The notes beneath the pieces were generated by a model. The model was not told where the DNA came from, did not search any database, and saw only the letters and a list, made by a program, of their open reading frames with translations. A stretch of DNA of 64,000 nt from contig CAWIFR010000002.1 of assembly GCA_963835465.1 (NCBI GenBank), positions 434,001 to 498,000 on the forward strand, written 5' to 3'. Of this stretch, positions 8,623-16,776 are shown one piece after another. The translations under genes were made by a program, and so were the position numbers. Position 1 is the first letter of the stretch. Every line of letters starts with the position of its first letter. The stretch is from Bog-756 sp963835465 (lineage in GTDB: Bacteria; Actinomycetota; Acidimicrobiia; Acidimicrobiales; RAAP-2).

Positions 8623-9072
8623 ATGACGACTCCGGTCGATCCGGCAGCGGGGCGCTGGGGCCAGCTGCTGTGGCTGGCCGTGGTCTTGGCCGGGGCCGTG
8701 GCCCTCGTCCGCTACCGTCCGATCCGGCGCGTCGAGGTTGTCGGATCATCAATGCTGCCCGCGTTGCTTCCTGGGGACCGACTGGTGGTGCTCCGGTTTC
8801 CCTGGCGGTCGCCCTTCCGGCCAGGCCCGGGTCAGGTCGTGGCGCTCCGCGATCCCCGCCGGGCCGACCGGATCCTCATCAAGCGGATTCGGTCCATCGA
8901 CCTCCGCCGGGGCACGCTCGAAGTGGAGGGCGACTCCCGTCGGTTCAGCACCGACAGCCGCTCGTTTGGGCCCGTCGCCTGTACCGCCGTGGTCGGCCGG
9001 GCTGTCTACCGGTATGGGCCGCCGGGAAGGAACGGCCCTCTGCCCGGGCCGGGGGAGTACCATCGAACGTGA
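8623..9072 (+). CDS. sodX: Nickel superoxide dismutase maturation protease (S26-like)
   Basis: A 149-residue signal-peptidase-like serine protease. One membrane segment (residues 14-30) precedes the catalytic GSSMLPALLPGD box with Ser43, and the lysine general base is in RILIKRI (Lys87); EGDS and the STDSRSFGPV segment are the later conserved boxes of the S24/S26 fold. Placed back to back with sodN, it is the enzyme expected to remove the sodN leader and expose His1 of the nickel hook. An in-frame GTG at 8593 is an alternative start; neither has a clear ribosome binding site. Its stop overlaps the next gene. Confidence 0.88.
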   Translation: MTTPVDPAAGRWGQLLWLAVVLAGAVALVRYRPIRRVEVVGSSMLPALLPGDRLVVLRFPWRSPFRPGPGQVVALRDPRRADRILIKRIRSIDLRRGTLEVEGDSRRFSTDSRSFGPVACTAVVGRAVYRYGPPGRNGPLPGPGEYHRT

Positions 9073-9614
9073 TGACCAGCCACGAGGACGAACTCGTCCG
9101 GATCCTGACCAGCACCTATCTGGACGGCATGGCCGAGCGAAGTCTCGCCGACATACGGGCCATGCGCACCGAGTGTCAGGAGGCCGAGGTGGCCCTCTCC
9201 TACCTGCGTCGCCTGATCCAGGGGCGCCTCGACATCGTGCACACCTACCTCGAACACCCGGGACCGGACGCCTTGCGTGACCTCGGCTCCCTGGTCAACG
9301 ACCTGCCGGGGATCCTCTCTTCCGGCCCAGGACGGCCCCCCGGCCCCGGACACCTGCCTCAGCTGCTCTCCCCGGACACCGAGGAGGTCGACCTCACCGC
9401 CGAGCTCGACGCCGTACTCGGGGCCGACGAGATCGGCACTCTGGCGGAGCTCGACATCGACCAGTTGAACAGCATCGCCGGCCAGTTGGAGGCCATCGAG
9501 ACCCGGGTGTCCGCCGACCGGCGGGCCCTGCACGAGCGGATCGACGCCCTGCAGGCGGAGTTGGTCGACCGCCATAAGACTGGACGTGCCACGGTCGACG
9601 GCCTCCTGAAGTGA
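9072..9614 (+). CDS. RsiG-like c-di-GMP-binding anti-sigma protein
   Basis: A 180-residue, largely helical protein. It carries the E-x3-S-x2-R-x3-Q-x3-D signature by which Streptomyces RsiG binds c-di-GMP: Glu39, Ser43, Arg46, Gln50, Asp54. A second copy with identical spacing lies near the C-terminus: Glu143, Ser147, Arg150, His154, Asp158, with His in place of Gln. Two copies on antiparallel helices is the Streptomyces arrangement, where c-di-GMP-loaded RsiG holds the sigma factor WhiG. Homologues are often labelled aerial mycelium formation protein. No WhiG is in this window. It overlaps the sodX stop (ATG within GTGATG), and a regulator gene follows 10 bases on. Confidence 0.7.
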   Translation: MTSHEDELVRILTSTYLDGMAERSLADIRAMRTECQEAEVALSYLRRLIQGRLDIVHTYLEHPGPDALRDLGSLVNDLPGILSSGPGRPPGPGHLPQLLSPDTEEVDLTAELDAVLGADEIGTLAELDIDQLNSIAGQLEAIETRVSADRRALHERIDALQAELVDRHKTGRATVDGLLK

Positions 9615-9624
9615 GCCGGCCCCG

Positions 9625-10104
9625 GTGGTGAGGCAGCCGTCCCATGCCGAAGGGACCCAGCTGGTGAACGAGTTGGGCTCCTTCATCCGGGAGCAGCGCA
9701 GTTCCGCCCGGCTCTCCCTGCGCCGGCTGTCCGAGCTGGCCGGGATCTCCAACCCCTACCTGAGTCAGATCGAGCGGGGGCTCCGGCGCCCGTCGGCCGA
9801 GATCCTCCAGCAGATCGCCAAGGCCCTGCGCATCTCGGCGGAGACGCTCTACGTCCAGGCGGGAATCCTCGAACGCCCGGACGGGGACACCGACTTGTCC
9901 CGGCACATCTTCAACGACCACCACCTGACCGAGGAGCAGCGCCAAGCCCTCCTCAGGATCTATCTCTCCTTCCGCCACGAGAATGAGGCGCAGGCCGAAT
10001 CGAACCAGCCCGACGACTCCGGACCCGATGGGCCGGCCGGCCAGGTGCAGGTCACAGGAGCCGAGCCGACGGCGGCCCCGGTCGGGGGCGACCCGGGTCG
10101 GTAG
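9625..10104 (+). CDS. XRE-family helix-turn-helix regulator
   Basis: About 159 residues. A classical XRE DNA-binding domain spans roughly residues 17-72, with the recognition region ISNPYLSQIERGLRRPSAE followed by ILQQIAKALRISAETLY. The remainder is a helical segment (LTEEQRQALLRIYLSF) and a disordered, acidic, Pro/Gly-rich tail. It lies 10 bases after the RsiG-like gene, so the two are probably co-transcribed. The GTG at 9625 has no clear ribosome binding site; a GTG at 9664 preceded by GAAGGG would give a shorter protein that keeps the whole domain. Target unknown. Confidence 0.8.
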   Translation: MVRQPSHAEGTQLVNELGSFIREQRSSARLSLRRLSELAGISNPYLSQIERGLRRPSAEILQQIAKALRISAETLYVQAGILERPDGDTDLSRHIFNDHHLTEEQRQALLRIYLSFRHENEAQAESNQPDDSGPDGPAGQVQVTGAEPTAAPVGGDPGR

Positions 10105-10126
10105 CCGACTGAGCGGACGCTGGCGG

Positions 10127-10132
10127 TAGGCT
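10127..10132 (+). promoter_or_regulatory. -10 box for mshA
   Basis: TAGGCT matches TANNNT and lies 9 bases before the mshA ATG, implying a leaderless or nearly leaderless transcript. Confidence 0.45.
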
Positions 10133-10141
10133 CCCGGGGGC

Positions 10142-11404
10142 ATGAGGCGTCTGGCTGTTCTCTCCCTGCACACCTCCCCCCTGGCCCAACCGGGCACCGG
10201 GGACGGTGGTGGCATGAACGTCTACGTGCGCGAGCTTTCCTCCGCGCTGGCCCGGGCCGGCGTGGCCTGTGATGTCTTCACCCGGGCGTGGTCCGACGAC
10301 CTGCCGGCGGTGGTCGACATCGAGCCCGGCTTCCGGGTCCACTTCGTCTCGGCGGGTCCACCCCGTCCGATGGCCAAAGAGGCACTGCCCTCGGTGGTTG
10401 ACGAGTTCACCGAGGGTGTGCTGAAGGCCATGCAGGCCACCGAGGACCAGGGGACCGAATGGGACGTTCCCTTCGACGCCGTCCACGCCAACTACTGGCT
10501 GAGTGGCATCGCCGGCCATCTGATCAAGCACCAACTGAACCTCCCACTGGTGTCCACCTTCCACACGCTCGACCGGGTCAAGGCCGAAGCGAGCCCGGAG
10601 GAGGTCGAGGCAGACGCCCCCCACCGGCGGGCCGAGGCCGAAGCCGCCATCATCCGGTGCTCGGACACCGTGCTGGCCTCCTGCTCGGTGGAGGCGGCCC
10701 AGATCTCCGAGCTGTACGGTGCCGACCCCTCCCGCATCCGGATCGTGGCCCCCGGCGTGGACCACGCCTTCTTCGGCCCGGGCGACCGCCATCAGGCCCG
10801 CCGGGCGCTCGGGCTGCAGGGCGGTGGGCCGCTGCTGCTCTTCGTCGGGCGGATCCAGCCGTTGAAAGGCGTGTCCGTGGCCGTACGCGCCCTGTCCGCT
10901 CTCTCCTCCGACCATCCCGACGCCCGACTGGTGATCGTGGGCGGCCCGAGCGGCCCACAGGGCACCGTTGAGGTGGTCCGCACCGAGGCACTGGTGAACG
11001 AGCTGGGCCTGGGTGACCGCGTGGTCTTCGTCCCTCCGCAGCCCCACGAGCTGCTGTCCACCTACTACCGGGCCAGCGACGTCTGCCTGGTACCCAGCCG
11101 TTCGGAGTCGTTTGGCCTGGTGGCTCTCGAGGCGGCGGCCTGCGGGACCCCCGTGGTGGCCTCCGACGTCGGTGGGCTCCGCAGCCTCATCGACCACGGC
11201 CGGACGGGCTATCTGGTGGAGGAGCCGACCCCCGAGGCCTTTGCCGCCTGGGTCCGACAGATCCTGGCCGAGCCGCTCCTGGCCGAGCGCCTGAGTACCG
11301 GTTCGGTCATGCGGGCCCGGCGTTACACCTGGGCGCGGGCCGCGCACCTCCTGACCGAGATCTATGCCGATCTCACCGCGGGTCGCCTCGTCGAGTGCTC
11401 GTGA
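10142..11404 (+). CDS. mshA: D-inositol-3-phosphate glycosyltransferase (mycothiol synthesis)
   Basis: A 420-residue GT4 glycosyltransferase. The N-terminal loop TGDGGGMNVYVREL is typical of MshA, and the C-terminal sugar-nucleotide domain has FVGRIQPLKG and the SRSESFGLVALEAAACGTPV motif with the conserved glutamates. MshA joins GlcNAc from UDP-GlcNAc to inositol 3-phosphate, the first step toward mycothiol, the thiol buffer of actinobacteria. The stop overlaps the following YbjN gene as GTGA, the same pairing seen in Mycobacterium. GT4 enzymes are a large family, but the loop and the neighbour make MshA the best reading. Confidence 0.88.
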   Translation: MRRLAVLSLHTSPLAQPGTGDGGGMNVYVRELSSALARAGVACDVFTRAWSDDLPAVVDIEPGFRVHFVSAGPPRPMAKEALPSVVDEFTEGVLKAMQATEDQGTEWDVPFDAVHANYWLSGIAGHLIKHQLNLPLVSTFHTLDRVKAEASPEEVEADAPHRRAEAEAAIIRCSDTVLASCSVEAAQISELYGADPSRIRIVAPGVDHAFFGPGDRHQARRALGLQGGGPLLLFVGRIQPLKGVSVAVRALSALSSDHPDARLVIVGGPSGPQGTVEVVRTEALVNELGLGDRVVFVPPQPHELLSTYYRASDVCLVPSRSESFGLVALEAAACGTPVVASDVGGLRSLIDHGRTGYLVEEPTPEAFAAWVRQILAEPLLAERLSTGSVMRARRYTWARAAHLLTEIYADLTAGRLVECS

Positions 11405-11920
11405 CCGACCGGTGGAGCGGCATCCTGGGGGTCGACGAGCGGGAAGCGGTCTGCGAGGTGATCGACCGGTGGGGGGCGAGGGAGCTGGCCGATGGGTCCG
11501 CGCTCGTGGCCGTTGACCGTCAGGCCGGGGGTGATCCGGTGACCGGGGCGCCCCGGTGGTACCTCCGTCTGCGGGGGGACGAGAAGGAGTTCGTCACGGT
11601 CTGGCTCACCCTGCGCCAGCGCACGCTCCACCACGAGACGCAGTTCATGCCGGCGCCCGAGACCAATGTCGAGGCCACGTGGGAGTACCTGCTGCAAGCG
11701 GAACGCAGACCTCCTGGGGATGTCCTTCGCCCTGGGACCCGAAGACGCCATCTACCTGGTCGGACGGGTCCCGGTCGAGCGAGTGGACGACGAGGAGTTG
11801 GATCGGATCATGGGCGCGTCGTTGGCCTACACCGACGAGTGTTTCCCGACGGCCATGTCCATCGGGTACGAGGGTCGCTACCGGCGCCGTCCGCCATCGG
11901 CGCGCCAGGGAACGGGCTGA
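11401..11920 (+). CDS. YbjN-domain protein downstream of mshA (frameshifted)
   Basis: A YbjN-type protein of about 172 residues. The first frame ends with ETNVEATWEYLL; the second continues with RNADLLGMSFALGPEDAIYL and VDDEELDRIMG to a stop at 11920. One surplus base near 11695 (CTGCAAGCGG) separates them; removing it gives a continuous family-like protein. The start GTG overlaps the mshA stop by four bases. YbjN domains resemble type III secretion chaperones in fold; the role of this actinobacterial group next to mshA is not established. Confidence 0.75.
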
Positions 11921-12019
11921 ACGGCACAGGCGCCCCACGCCACCGCCACCTCCCTTCGCCCGGGTAGCCGGGGCCAGGAGCGGACCGAGGAGCCATCGGG
12001 AGGTGCGGGGGCCCACTGG

Positions 12020-12025
12020 TAGCGT
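12020..12025 (+). promoter_or_regulatory. -10 box for proC
   Basis: TAGCGT lies 8 bases before the proC ATG, with no ribosome binding site in between. Confidence 0.45.
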
Positions 12026-12033
12026 CTCCCCGC

Positions 12034-12825
12034 ATGGCACCCAGACTCGTGGTCGTCGGAGGCGGGAAGATGGGATCCGCCCTGCTGGCCGGGCTCATCG
12101 CCGCCGGTTGGGCCCCTCCGACCGACCTGGCCGTGAGTGAGCCGGACGAGGCCCAACGCCGACGCCTGTCCGACGCCTACCCCGACCTGCTGGTCACGGA
12201 CGTCCCGGTGGCCGCCGAGTCTGCGGTGCTGGCGGTGAAGCCCGACGTGGCTGAGGCCGTGGCCCGCACCCTGGGAGCGGTGGGGGTCCGGCGAGTCCTC
12301 TCAATCGTGGCCGGCCTGTCCACCGTCCGGCTCGAAGACGCCCTCCCGGCCGGGACCGTGGTGATCCGGGCCATGCCCAACACCCCGGCCCTGATCGGAG
12401 CGGGCACGGCCGGCATGTCCGGTGGCAGCGCGGCCACCGGCACCGACCTCGACTGGGCCGAAAGCATCCTCGACGCCGTGGGCTCGGTGGTCCGGTTGCC
12501 CGAGCGCCAGCTCGACGCCGTGACCGGCCTCTCGGGGTCAGGCCCCGCCTACGTCTTCCTCGTGGCCGAGGCCCTCATCGACGCCGGGGTGACCGCCGGA
12601 CTGTCCCGGGACGTGAGCCGGCGGCTGGTACTGGGAACCGTGCTGGGTTCGGCCCGCATGATGGCCGAGACCGACGACGATCCCGGCGCCCTGCGGGCGG
12701 CGGTGACCTCACCGGGTGGCACGACCGCCGCGGCGATCCGAACGCTCGAGTTCAAGGCCGTCCGATCGGCGTTCATCGAAGCGGTGGCCGCCGCCACCGA
12801 GCGGTCGCGGCAGCTTGGCCGGTGA
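12034..12825 (+). CDS. proC: Pyrroline-5-carboxylate reductase
   Basis: A 263-residue enzyme, normal for the family, that reduces 1-pyrroline-5-carboxylate to L-proline with NAD(P)H. The N-terminal dinucleotide motif is VVGGGKMGSALLAGL; AVKPD and RAMPNTPALIGAG follow; the C-terminal domain has the signature LSGSGPAYVFLVAEALIDAG and the TSPGGTTAAA loop that binds substrate. The stop overlaps the next gene (GTGA), so the lipoprotein downstream is translationally coupled, though no functional tie is obvious. Confidence 0.95.
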   Translation: MAPRLVVVGGGKMGSALLAGLIAAGWAPPTDLAVSEPDEAQRRRLSDAYPDLLVTDVPVAAESAVLAVKPDVAEAVARTLGAVGVRRVLSIVAGLSTVRLEDALPAGTVVIRAMPNTPALIGAGTAGMSGGSAATGTDLDWAESILDAVGSVVRLPERQLDAVTGLSGSGPAYVFLVAEALIDAGVTAGLSRDVSRRLVLGTVLGSARMMAETDDDPGALRAAVTSPGGTTAAAIRTLEFKAVRSAFIEAVAAATERSRQLGR

Positions 12826-13496
12826 GCGAGCGCATGCTGAGCCGGACGAGACGCCGGGCACGGATCGTTCGGGCCGTGGCCGCCGCCGTCGTGGCCTGCG
12901 CCCTCCTAGCCGGGTGCAGCAGCACCTCCACGTCGTCGACGACGACCACCACCAAGGCCCCCACGACGACGACCTCGGCCCAGCAGGCCGCCCTCCAGGC
13001 CAAGCTCCTGACGCTGTCCGACTTCCCGAAGGGGTGGACCCAGGACACGGCGGCCGACGCGGCCAGTACGGCCGGGATCCCCGCCTGCCTGGCCAATGTG
13101 GTCGACGCCCACGGTGCAACCACCACGGTCCACGCCGTGTATGTCGGTCCGAGCAGCGGGGCCCAGGCCGCCCTGCAGACCGTCGCCGAGTTCCCCTCCG
13201 GCCAGGCCGCCGGCTCGGTGGAGGCGCTGAAGAACGTCTTCCTGTCCTGCAACGGGACGACGTTCACGCAGGGCGAACAGTCGGCCAAACTCTCGACCCA
13301 TCTGCTCAAGAACCTCCCGACCGGGGAGGCCGGGTTCGCGGCCGAGATGGAGTTGACCGTCGGATCCCAGCATGTCTTCCTCGACGTCTTCTTCGGGGTC
13401 AAGGACGATCACGCCACTGTCCTGGTGTGGCGCTCGCCGACCTCGTCGCCGGCCCTCTTCGCCCAGACCGCCGCCAAGGCGATGGACCGGCTCTAG
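12822..13496 (+). CDS. Putative lipoprotein with an F/L-P-x-G-W domain
   Basis: A 224-residue exported protein. A basic N-terminus and hydrophobic stretch end in the lipobox LLAGC (Cys32), so it should be lipid-anchored. A Thr/Ser-rich linker follows, then a domain opening with LSDFPKGW and containing two further cysteines (in IPACLAN and FLSCNG) that could form a disulfide. The opening motif and the cysteine pair recur in the two large membrane proteins at 21.8 and 23.5 kb, so the three appear to be one paralogous family. Function is not known. It overlaps proC by four bases. Confidence 0.75.
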   Translation: MSERMLSRTRRRARIVRAVAAAVVACALLAGCSSTSTSSTTTTTKAPTTTTSAQQAALQAKLLTLSDFPKGWTQDTAADAASTAGIPACLANVVDAHGATTTVHAVYVGPSSGAQAALQTVAEFPSGQAAGSVEALKNVFLSCNGTTFTQGEQSAKLSTHLLKNLPTGEAGFAAEMELTVGSQHVFLDVFFGVKDDHATVLVWRSPTSSPALFAQTAAKAMDRL

Positions 13497-13526
13497 GCCC
13501 TGTGGCCCAACTGGCTCGGTCCGGCG

Positions 13527-14462
13527 ATGGCTGAGCCCTCGGGAGTGGGCCGGCCTGGACCCAGGGGTGGTCCGGAGCCGGCCCTGTTCTTCCTCTCCGA
13601 CTACGGCACGACGGACGAGTTCGTCGGCGTGGTCCACGCGGTACTGCACCGGCTGGCACCGTCGGTGCCGGTCATCGACCTCACGCATCAGATTCCGCCC
13701 TACGACGTGGCCGCCGCCGCAGCATTGCTGGTGCGTTCGGGACCCCACCTCGGGCCCGGCGTGGTGTTGGCCGTCGTCGATCCGGGCGTCGGGACGGGAC
13801 GGAGGGGCGTGGCCCTCGAACTCGGTCCCGGCGGGCCCGCGTGGCTGGTCGGGCCGGACAACGGCCTGCTGGTGCCCCTGGCCGTGTCCCGCGGCGGTGT
13901 CCGGTCCGCCGTGGTGCTCGATCCCACCCGCCTGGGTTCACCGGTGGCGTCGGCCACCTTCGACGGGCGGGATGTATTCGCCCCGGCCGCCGCCCACCTC
14001 GCCCGAGGCGGGGACAGTGCCGAGATCGGCACGGCGATGGACCCGGCCGATCTTGAGACCGGTCCGCTTCACCGGGTGGCGGACGACGCCCGACGGCCGG
14101 TCTCGACCGCCGGGGAGCTGGTGGCCGCGGTGAGCTGGATCGACCGATTCGGCAACGCCCAGCTCGATGTGACCCCGGCCGACCTGACGGAGATCGGCCT
14201 GGTCCCGGGGGGTGCGGCGCTCGTCACCGTCGGGGCCCGACCACTGGTGGGTGATGCCGGCCACCACGCGGGGCGGACCTTCACCGGTCGCTGGGTGAGG
14301 GCGTTCGGGCAGCTGGAGAGGGGTGAACTCGGACTCATCGAGGACGCCAACGGGCGAGTGGCCCTGGTGCTCGATCGGGAGTCAGCGGCCAGGGCCCTCG
14401 CCCTGTCCGGTCCGGGGGTCGAGGTCCATCTCGCCGGATCAGCCGGAGCGGGCCGGGCCTGA
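13527..14462 (+). CDS. SAM hydroxide adenosyltransferase (DUF62 family)
   Basis: A 311-residue member of the family that includes the fluorinase/chlorinase; most bacterial members hydrolyse S-adenosylmethionine to adenosine and methionine. The start of the fold is FFLSDYGTTDEFVGVV with the substrate aspartate, then VVDPGVGTGRRG, GPDNGLL and the conserved FDGRDVFAPAAAHLA, and a C-terminal domain with SWIDRFGNAQLD. It lacks any sign of the halogenase gene context, so hydrolase is the better guess. The ATG start has no clear ribosome binding site. Confidence 0.87.
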   Translation: MAEPSGVGRPGPRGGPEPALFFLSDYGTTDEFVGVVHAVLHRLAPSVPVIDLTHQIPPYDVAAAAALLVRSGPHLGPGVVLAVVDPGVGTGRRGVALELGPGGPAWLVGPDNGLLVPLAVSRGGVRSAVVLDPTRLGSPVASATFDGRDVFAPAAAHLARGGDSAEIGTAMDPADLETGPLHRVADDARRPVSTAGELVAAVSWIDRFGNAQLDVTPADLTEIGLVPGGAALVTVGARPLVGDAGHHAGRTFTGRWVRAFGQLERGELGLIEDANGRVALVLDRESAARALALSGPGVEVHLAGSAGAGRA

Positions 14463-14514
14463 ACCCCGGGGGCCCGAATGGCACCCGGGCTTTCCGCTGC
14501 CGTACCGCGGGTCC

Positions 14515-14520
14515 TACGAT
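14515..14520 (+). promoter_or_regulatory. -10 box for rex
   Basis: TACGAT lies 7 bases before the rex GTG. No Rex-type operator was recognised around it. Confidence 0.45.
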
Positions 14521-14527
14521 CCGTCCA

Positions 14528-15292
14528 GTGCCACCCAGCTCGCTCCCTCCACCTCCCGCCTCCCGGCCGACGACATCGGGCGCGGGCGCCCGCCGGATCC
14601 CCGAGGCGACGGTGGCCCGCCTCCCCGTCTACCAGCGCATCTTGGAGGACCTGTTGCGTTCCGGCACCACCACCGTGTCGTCTGAACTCCTGGCCTCGTC
14701 GGCCCGGGTGAATGCGGCCAAGGTGCGCAAGGACCTCTCGTTGTTGGGCTCCTTCGGGACCCGGGGCGCGGGGTACGACGCCGCCTTCCTGATCGAGCAG
14801 ATCGACCGCCAGCTGGGTCTGGACCGGGTGTGGCGGGTGGTCATCGCCGGGATCGGAAACCTGGGCCGTGCCCTGGCCCGGTCGCAGGGGTTCGCCGCCC
14901 GCAACTTCGACGTGGCCGCGTTGTTGGACACGGACCCGGCCATCATCGGGCAACAGGTCGACGGGGTGGTGGTGCGCCATCCCGATGACCTGCCCACCAT
15001 CGCCGCCGAGATCCCACTGGCCATCGGGGTCATCACCACGCCGGCCGCCGTGGCCCAGCGGGCGGCCGACACCATGGTGAGCGCCGGGGTCCGGTCGATC
15101 CTCAATTTCGCGCCCCAGGTCCTCGAGGTCCCCCCCGACGTGCTCCTTCGCTACGTCGACCTGAGCATCGAGCTCCAGGTCATGAGCTTCTACCAGGCCC
15201 GCCTGGAGGATGCCTCCGGTGAGGCCCCCGGCATGCCCGGCATCCGGTCGATCGGGCTGTCCGGCAACGTCGGTGACCGGCGTCGCGGCTGA
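14528..15292 (+). CDS. rex: Redox-sensing transcriptional repressor Rex
   Basis: A 254-residue repressor. The N-terminal winged helix has RLPVYQRILEDLL and VNAAKVRKDLSLLGSFGTRG, the DNA-recognition region; the Rossmann domain starts with VVIAGIGNLGRALA and binds NADH, which releases DNA. The end, LSIELQVMSFYQARLE, is the domain-swapped helix. In Streptomyces rex heads a rex-hemACD operon and controls respiratory genes; the same order appears here, with hemA 178 bases downstream. I could not find a convincing Rex operator before rex, hemA or nuoA. Confidence 0.93.
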   Translation: MPPSSLPPPPASRPTTSGAGARRIPEATVARLPVYQRILEDLLRSGTTTVSSELLASSARVNAAKVRKDLSLLGSFGTRGAGYDAAFLIEQIDRQLGLDRVWRVVIAGIGNLGRALARSQGFAARNFDVAALLDTDPAIIGQQVDGVVVRHPDDLPTIAAEIPLAIGVITTPAAVAQRAADTMVSAGVRSILNFAPQVLEVPPDVLLRYVDLSIELQVMSFYQARLEDASGEAPGMPGIRSIGLSGNVGDRRRG

Positions 15293-15320
15293 CTGGCGGG
15301 AGGGCTCCCGGACCGTCATG

Positions 15321-15452
15321 CTGGAGGGTCCACCGGATGGCCGTGGGATGCCGGTGCAATCCCGCCTACGCTTGACGGGTGGACCCGTGCCCGCGACGTA
15401 TCTCCGACGGAGGCTGTGTAACCCAGTGGAGCACCAGGTGCGGCAGGCAACA
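15321..15452 (+). ncRNA. Possible cobalamin-riboswitch-like leader of hemA
   Basis: The leader between rex and hemA contains GGGATGCCGGTGCAATCCCG at 15345-15364, close to the GGGAA..GGTG.AA.TCC core of cobalamin riboswitches, and CCCGCGACGTA at 15390-15400, close to the CCCGC.ACTGT element. A complete consensus B12 box is not seen; CAGTGG and GGCAGGC segments stand where later elements would be. It may be a short variant, a diverged copy or chance. Control of hemA by cobalamin would make sense because cobA sits in the same gene run. Confidence 0.35.
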
Positions 15453-15469
15453 GAGGGAGTAGGCGCCGG

Positions 15470-16753
15470 ATGTCGGTGATCGTGGTCGGCCTCGAGCAGC
15501 GCCATGCACCCCTGGACCTCCTGGAGCGGGTGACGGTCACGGAGAGCGCCCTGCCCAAGGCCCTCGGACGCCTTCGGGACCAGTCCAACCTGTCCGAGGT
15601 GGTCATCCTGTCCACCTGCTTGCGGACCGAGGTCTACGCCGTGGTGGAGCGGTTCCATGACGGGGTCGCCGAACTGCAGGAGTTCCTGTCCACCATGAGC
15701 GGTAGCCCGGTCGACGCCCTGGCCGAGCAGCTCAGCATCCGGTTCGACGACGACGTCGCCACGCACCTCTTCACCGTGGCCGCCGGCCTCGACTCGGCCG
15801 TACTGGGGGAGTCCGAGGTCCTCGGCCAGGTCCGTCGGGCCTGGGAGAAGGCCCAGGCCGAGCAGGTGTCCGGCCCGGTGCTCGGCGCGCTGTTCCGCCA
15901 CGCCGTGGAGACGGGCAAGCGGGTCCGCTCGGAGACGGCCATCGCCCGTGGCATCACCTCGCTGTCCCACGGGGCGGTGGCCCTGGCCACCCGTCGGCGG
16001 CCCGACGGCCTCCGCGGAGCCCGGGTCCTGGTGGTGGGGGCGGGCGAGATGGGGGAGGGCGTGGCCCAGGCGCTGGACGGCCACGGCACGGACTCCGTGG
16101 TCCTCGCCAACCGCACCGCTGACCGCAGCGCCGCCGTGGTTGCCGGACTCCCGGACGCGTTGGCCGATCGGGTCCGGACCGAGTCGCTCGACGACCTGGG
16201 TTCCCTCCTGGTCTCCTCCGACGTGGTCTTCACCTCGGTGGCGACCACCCTTCCCATCATCGACCGGACGCTGCTCGAAGGGGCGGTGGCCGCCCGGGTC
16301 GCCGGGGAGCCCCTCTTGGTGGTGGACCTCGGGGTGCCGCGGAACGTGGAGCCGGCCGCCGCCGACGTGGACGGCCTCGACCTGTTGGACATGGACGTGC
16401 TGCGGGCCGCCGTGGAGGACGCCCTCTCCGGTCGTCAGGACGAGGTCTCCGGAGCCACCCGGATCGTCACCGACGAGGTGGAGCGGTTCCGCGTGGCCTC
16501 CCGGGCCCGCGATGCCGCCCCCATCGTGTCGGCCCTGCGCTCCCGGGTCGAGGAGGCCCGAAGCGTCGCCTTCGAGCGCCAGCGGGCCCGAAGGTCAGAG
16601 CTCACCGACGAGCAGTGGGAGCAGGTCGACGCCGTGACCCGGTCCATGGTGGCCAGGCTCCTCCACCAGCCCACCGTGGCGCTGAAGGATGCCGCCGGCA
16701 CTCCTCGCGGAGAACGTCTCGTCGAGGCACTTCGAACCCTCTTCGACCTCTAG
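15470..16753 (+). CDS. hemA: Glutamyl-tRNA reductase
   Basis: A 427-residue enzyme that reduces glutamyl-tRNA to glutamate-1-semialdehyde with NADPH, the first committed step of the C5 route to tetrapyrroles. The catalytic Cys50 is in ILSTCLRTEVYAV; the usual residue after it is Asn, here Leu51. The sequence then shows LGESEVLGQVRRAW, the NADPH motif VLVVGAGEMGEGVAQAL and the C-terminal dimerisation helices. The ATG follows GAGGGAG at a rather long spacing. It is the first gene of a tight hem cluster. Confidence 0.95.
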   Translation: MSVIVVGLEQRHAPLDLLERVTVTESALPKALGRLRDQSNLSEVVILSTCLRTEVYAVVERFHDGVAELQEFLSTMSGSPVDALAEQLSIRFDDDVATHLFTVAAGLDSAVLGESEVLGQVRRAWEKAQAEQVSGPVLGALFRHAVETGKRVRSETAIARGITSLSHGAVALATRRRPDGLRGARVLVVGAGEMGEGVAQALDGHGTDSVVLANRTADRSAAVVAGLPDALADRVRTESLDDLGSLLVSSDVVFTSVATTLPIIDRTLLEGAVAARVAGEPLLVVDLGVPRNVEPAAADVDGLDLLDMDVLRAAVEDALSGRQDEVSGATRIVTDEVERFRVASRARDAAPIVSALRSRVEEARSVAFERQRARRSELTDEQWEQVDAVTRSMVARLLHQPTVALKDAAGTPRGERLVEALRTLFDL

Positions 16754-16776
16754 CCGGTGGTCGGGCCGACCACGCC

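Noticed and set aside
14463..15469. Search for a Rex operator before rex and hemA
   Set aside because: No TTGTGAA-like inverted repeat was found in either gap; autoregulation cannot be supported from the sequence.
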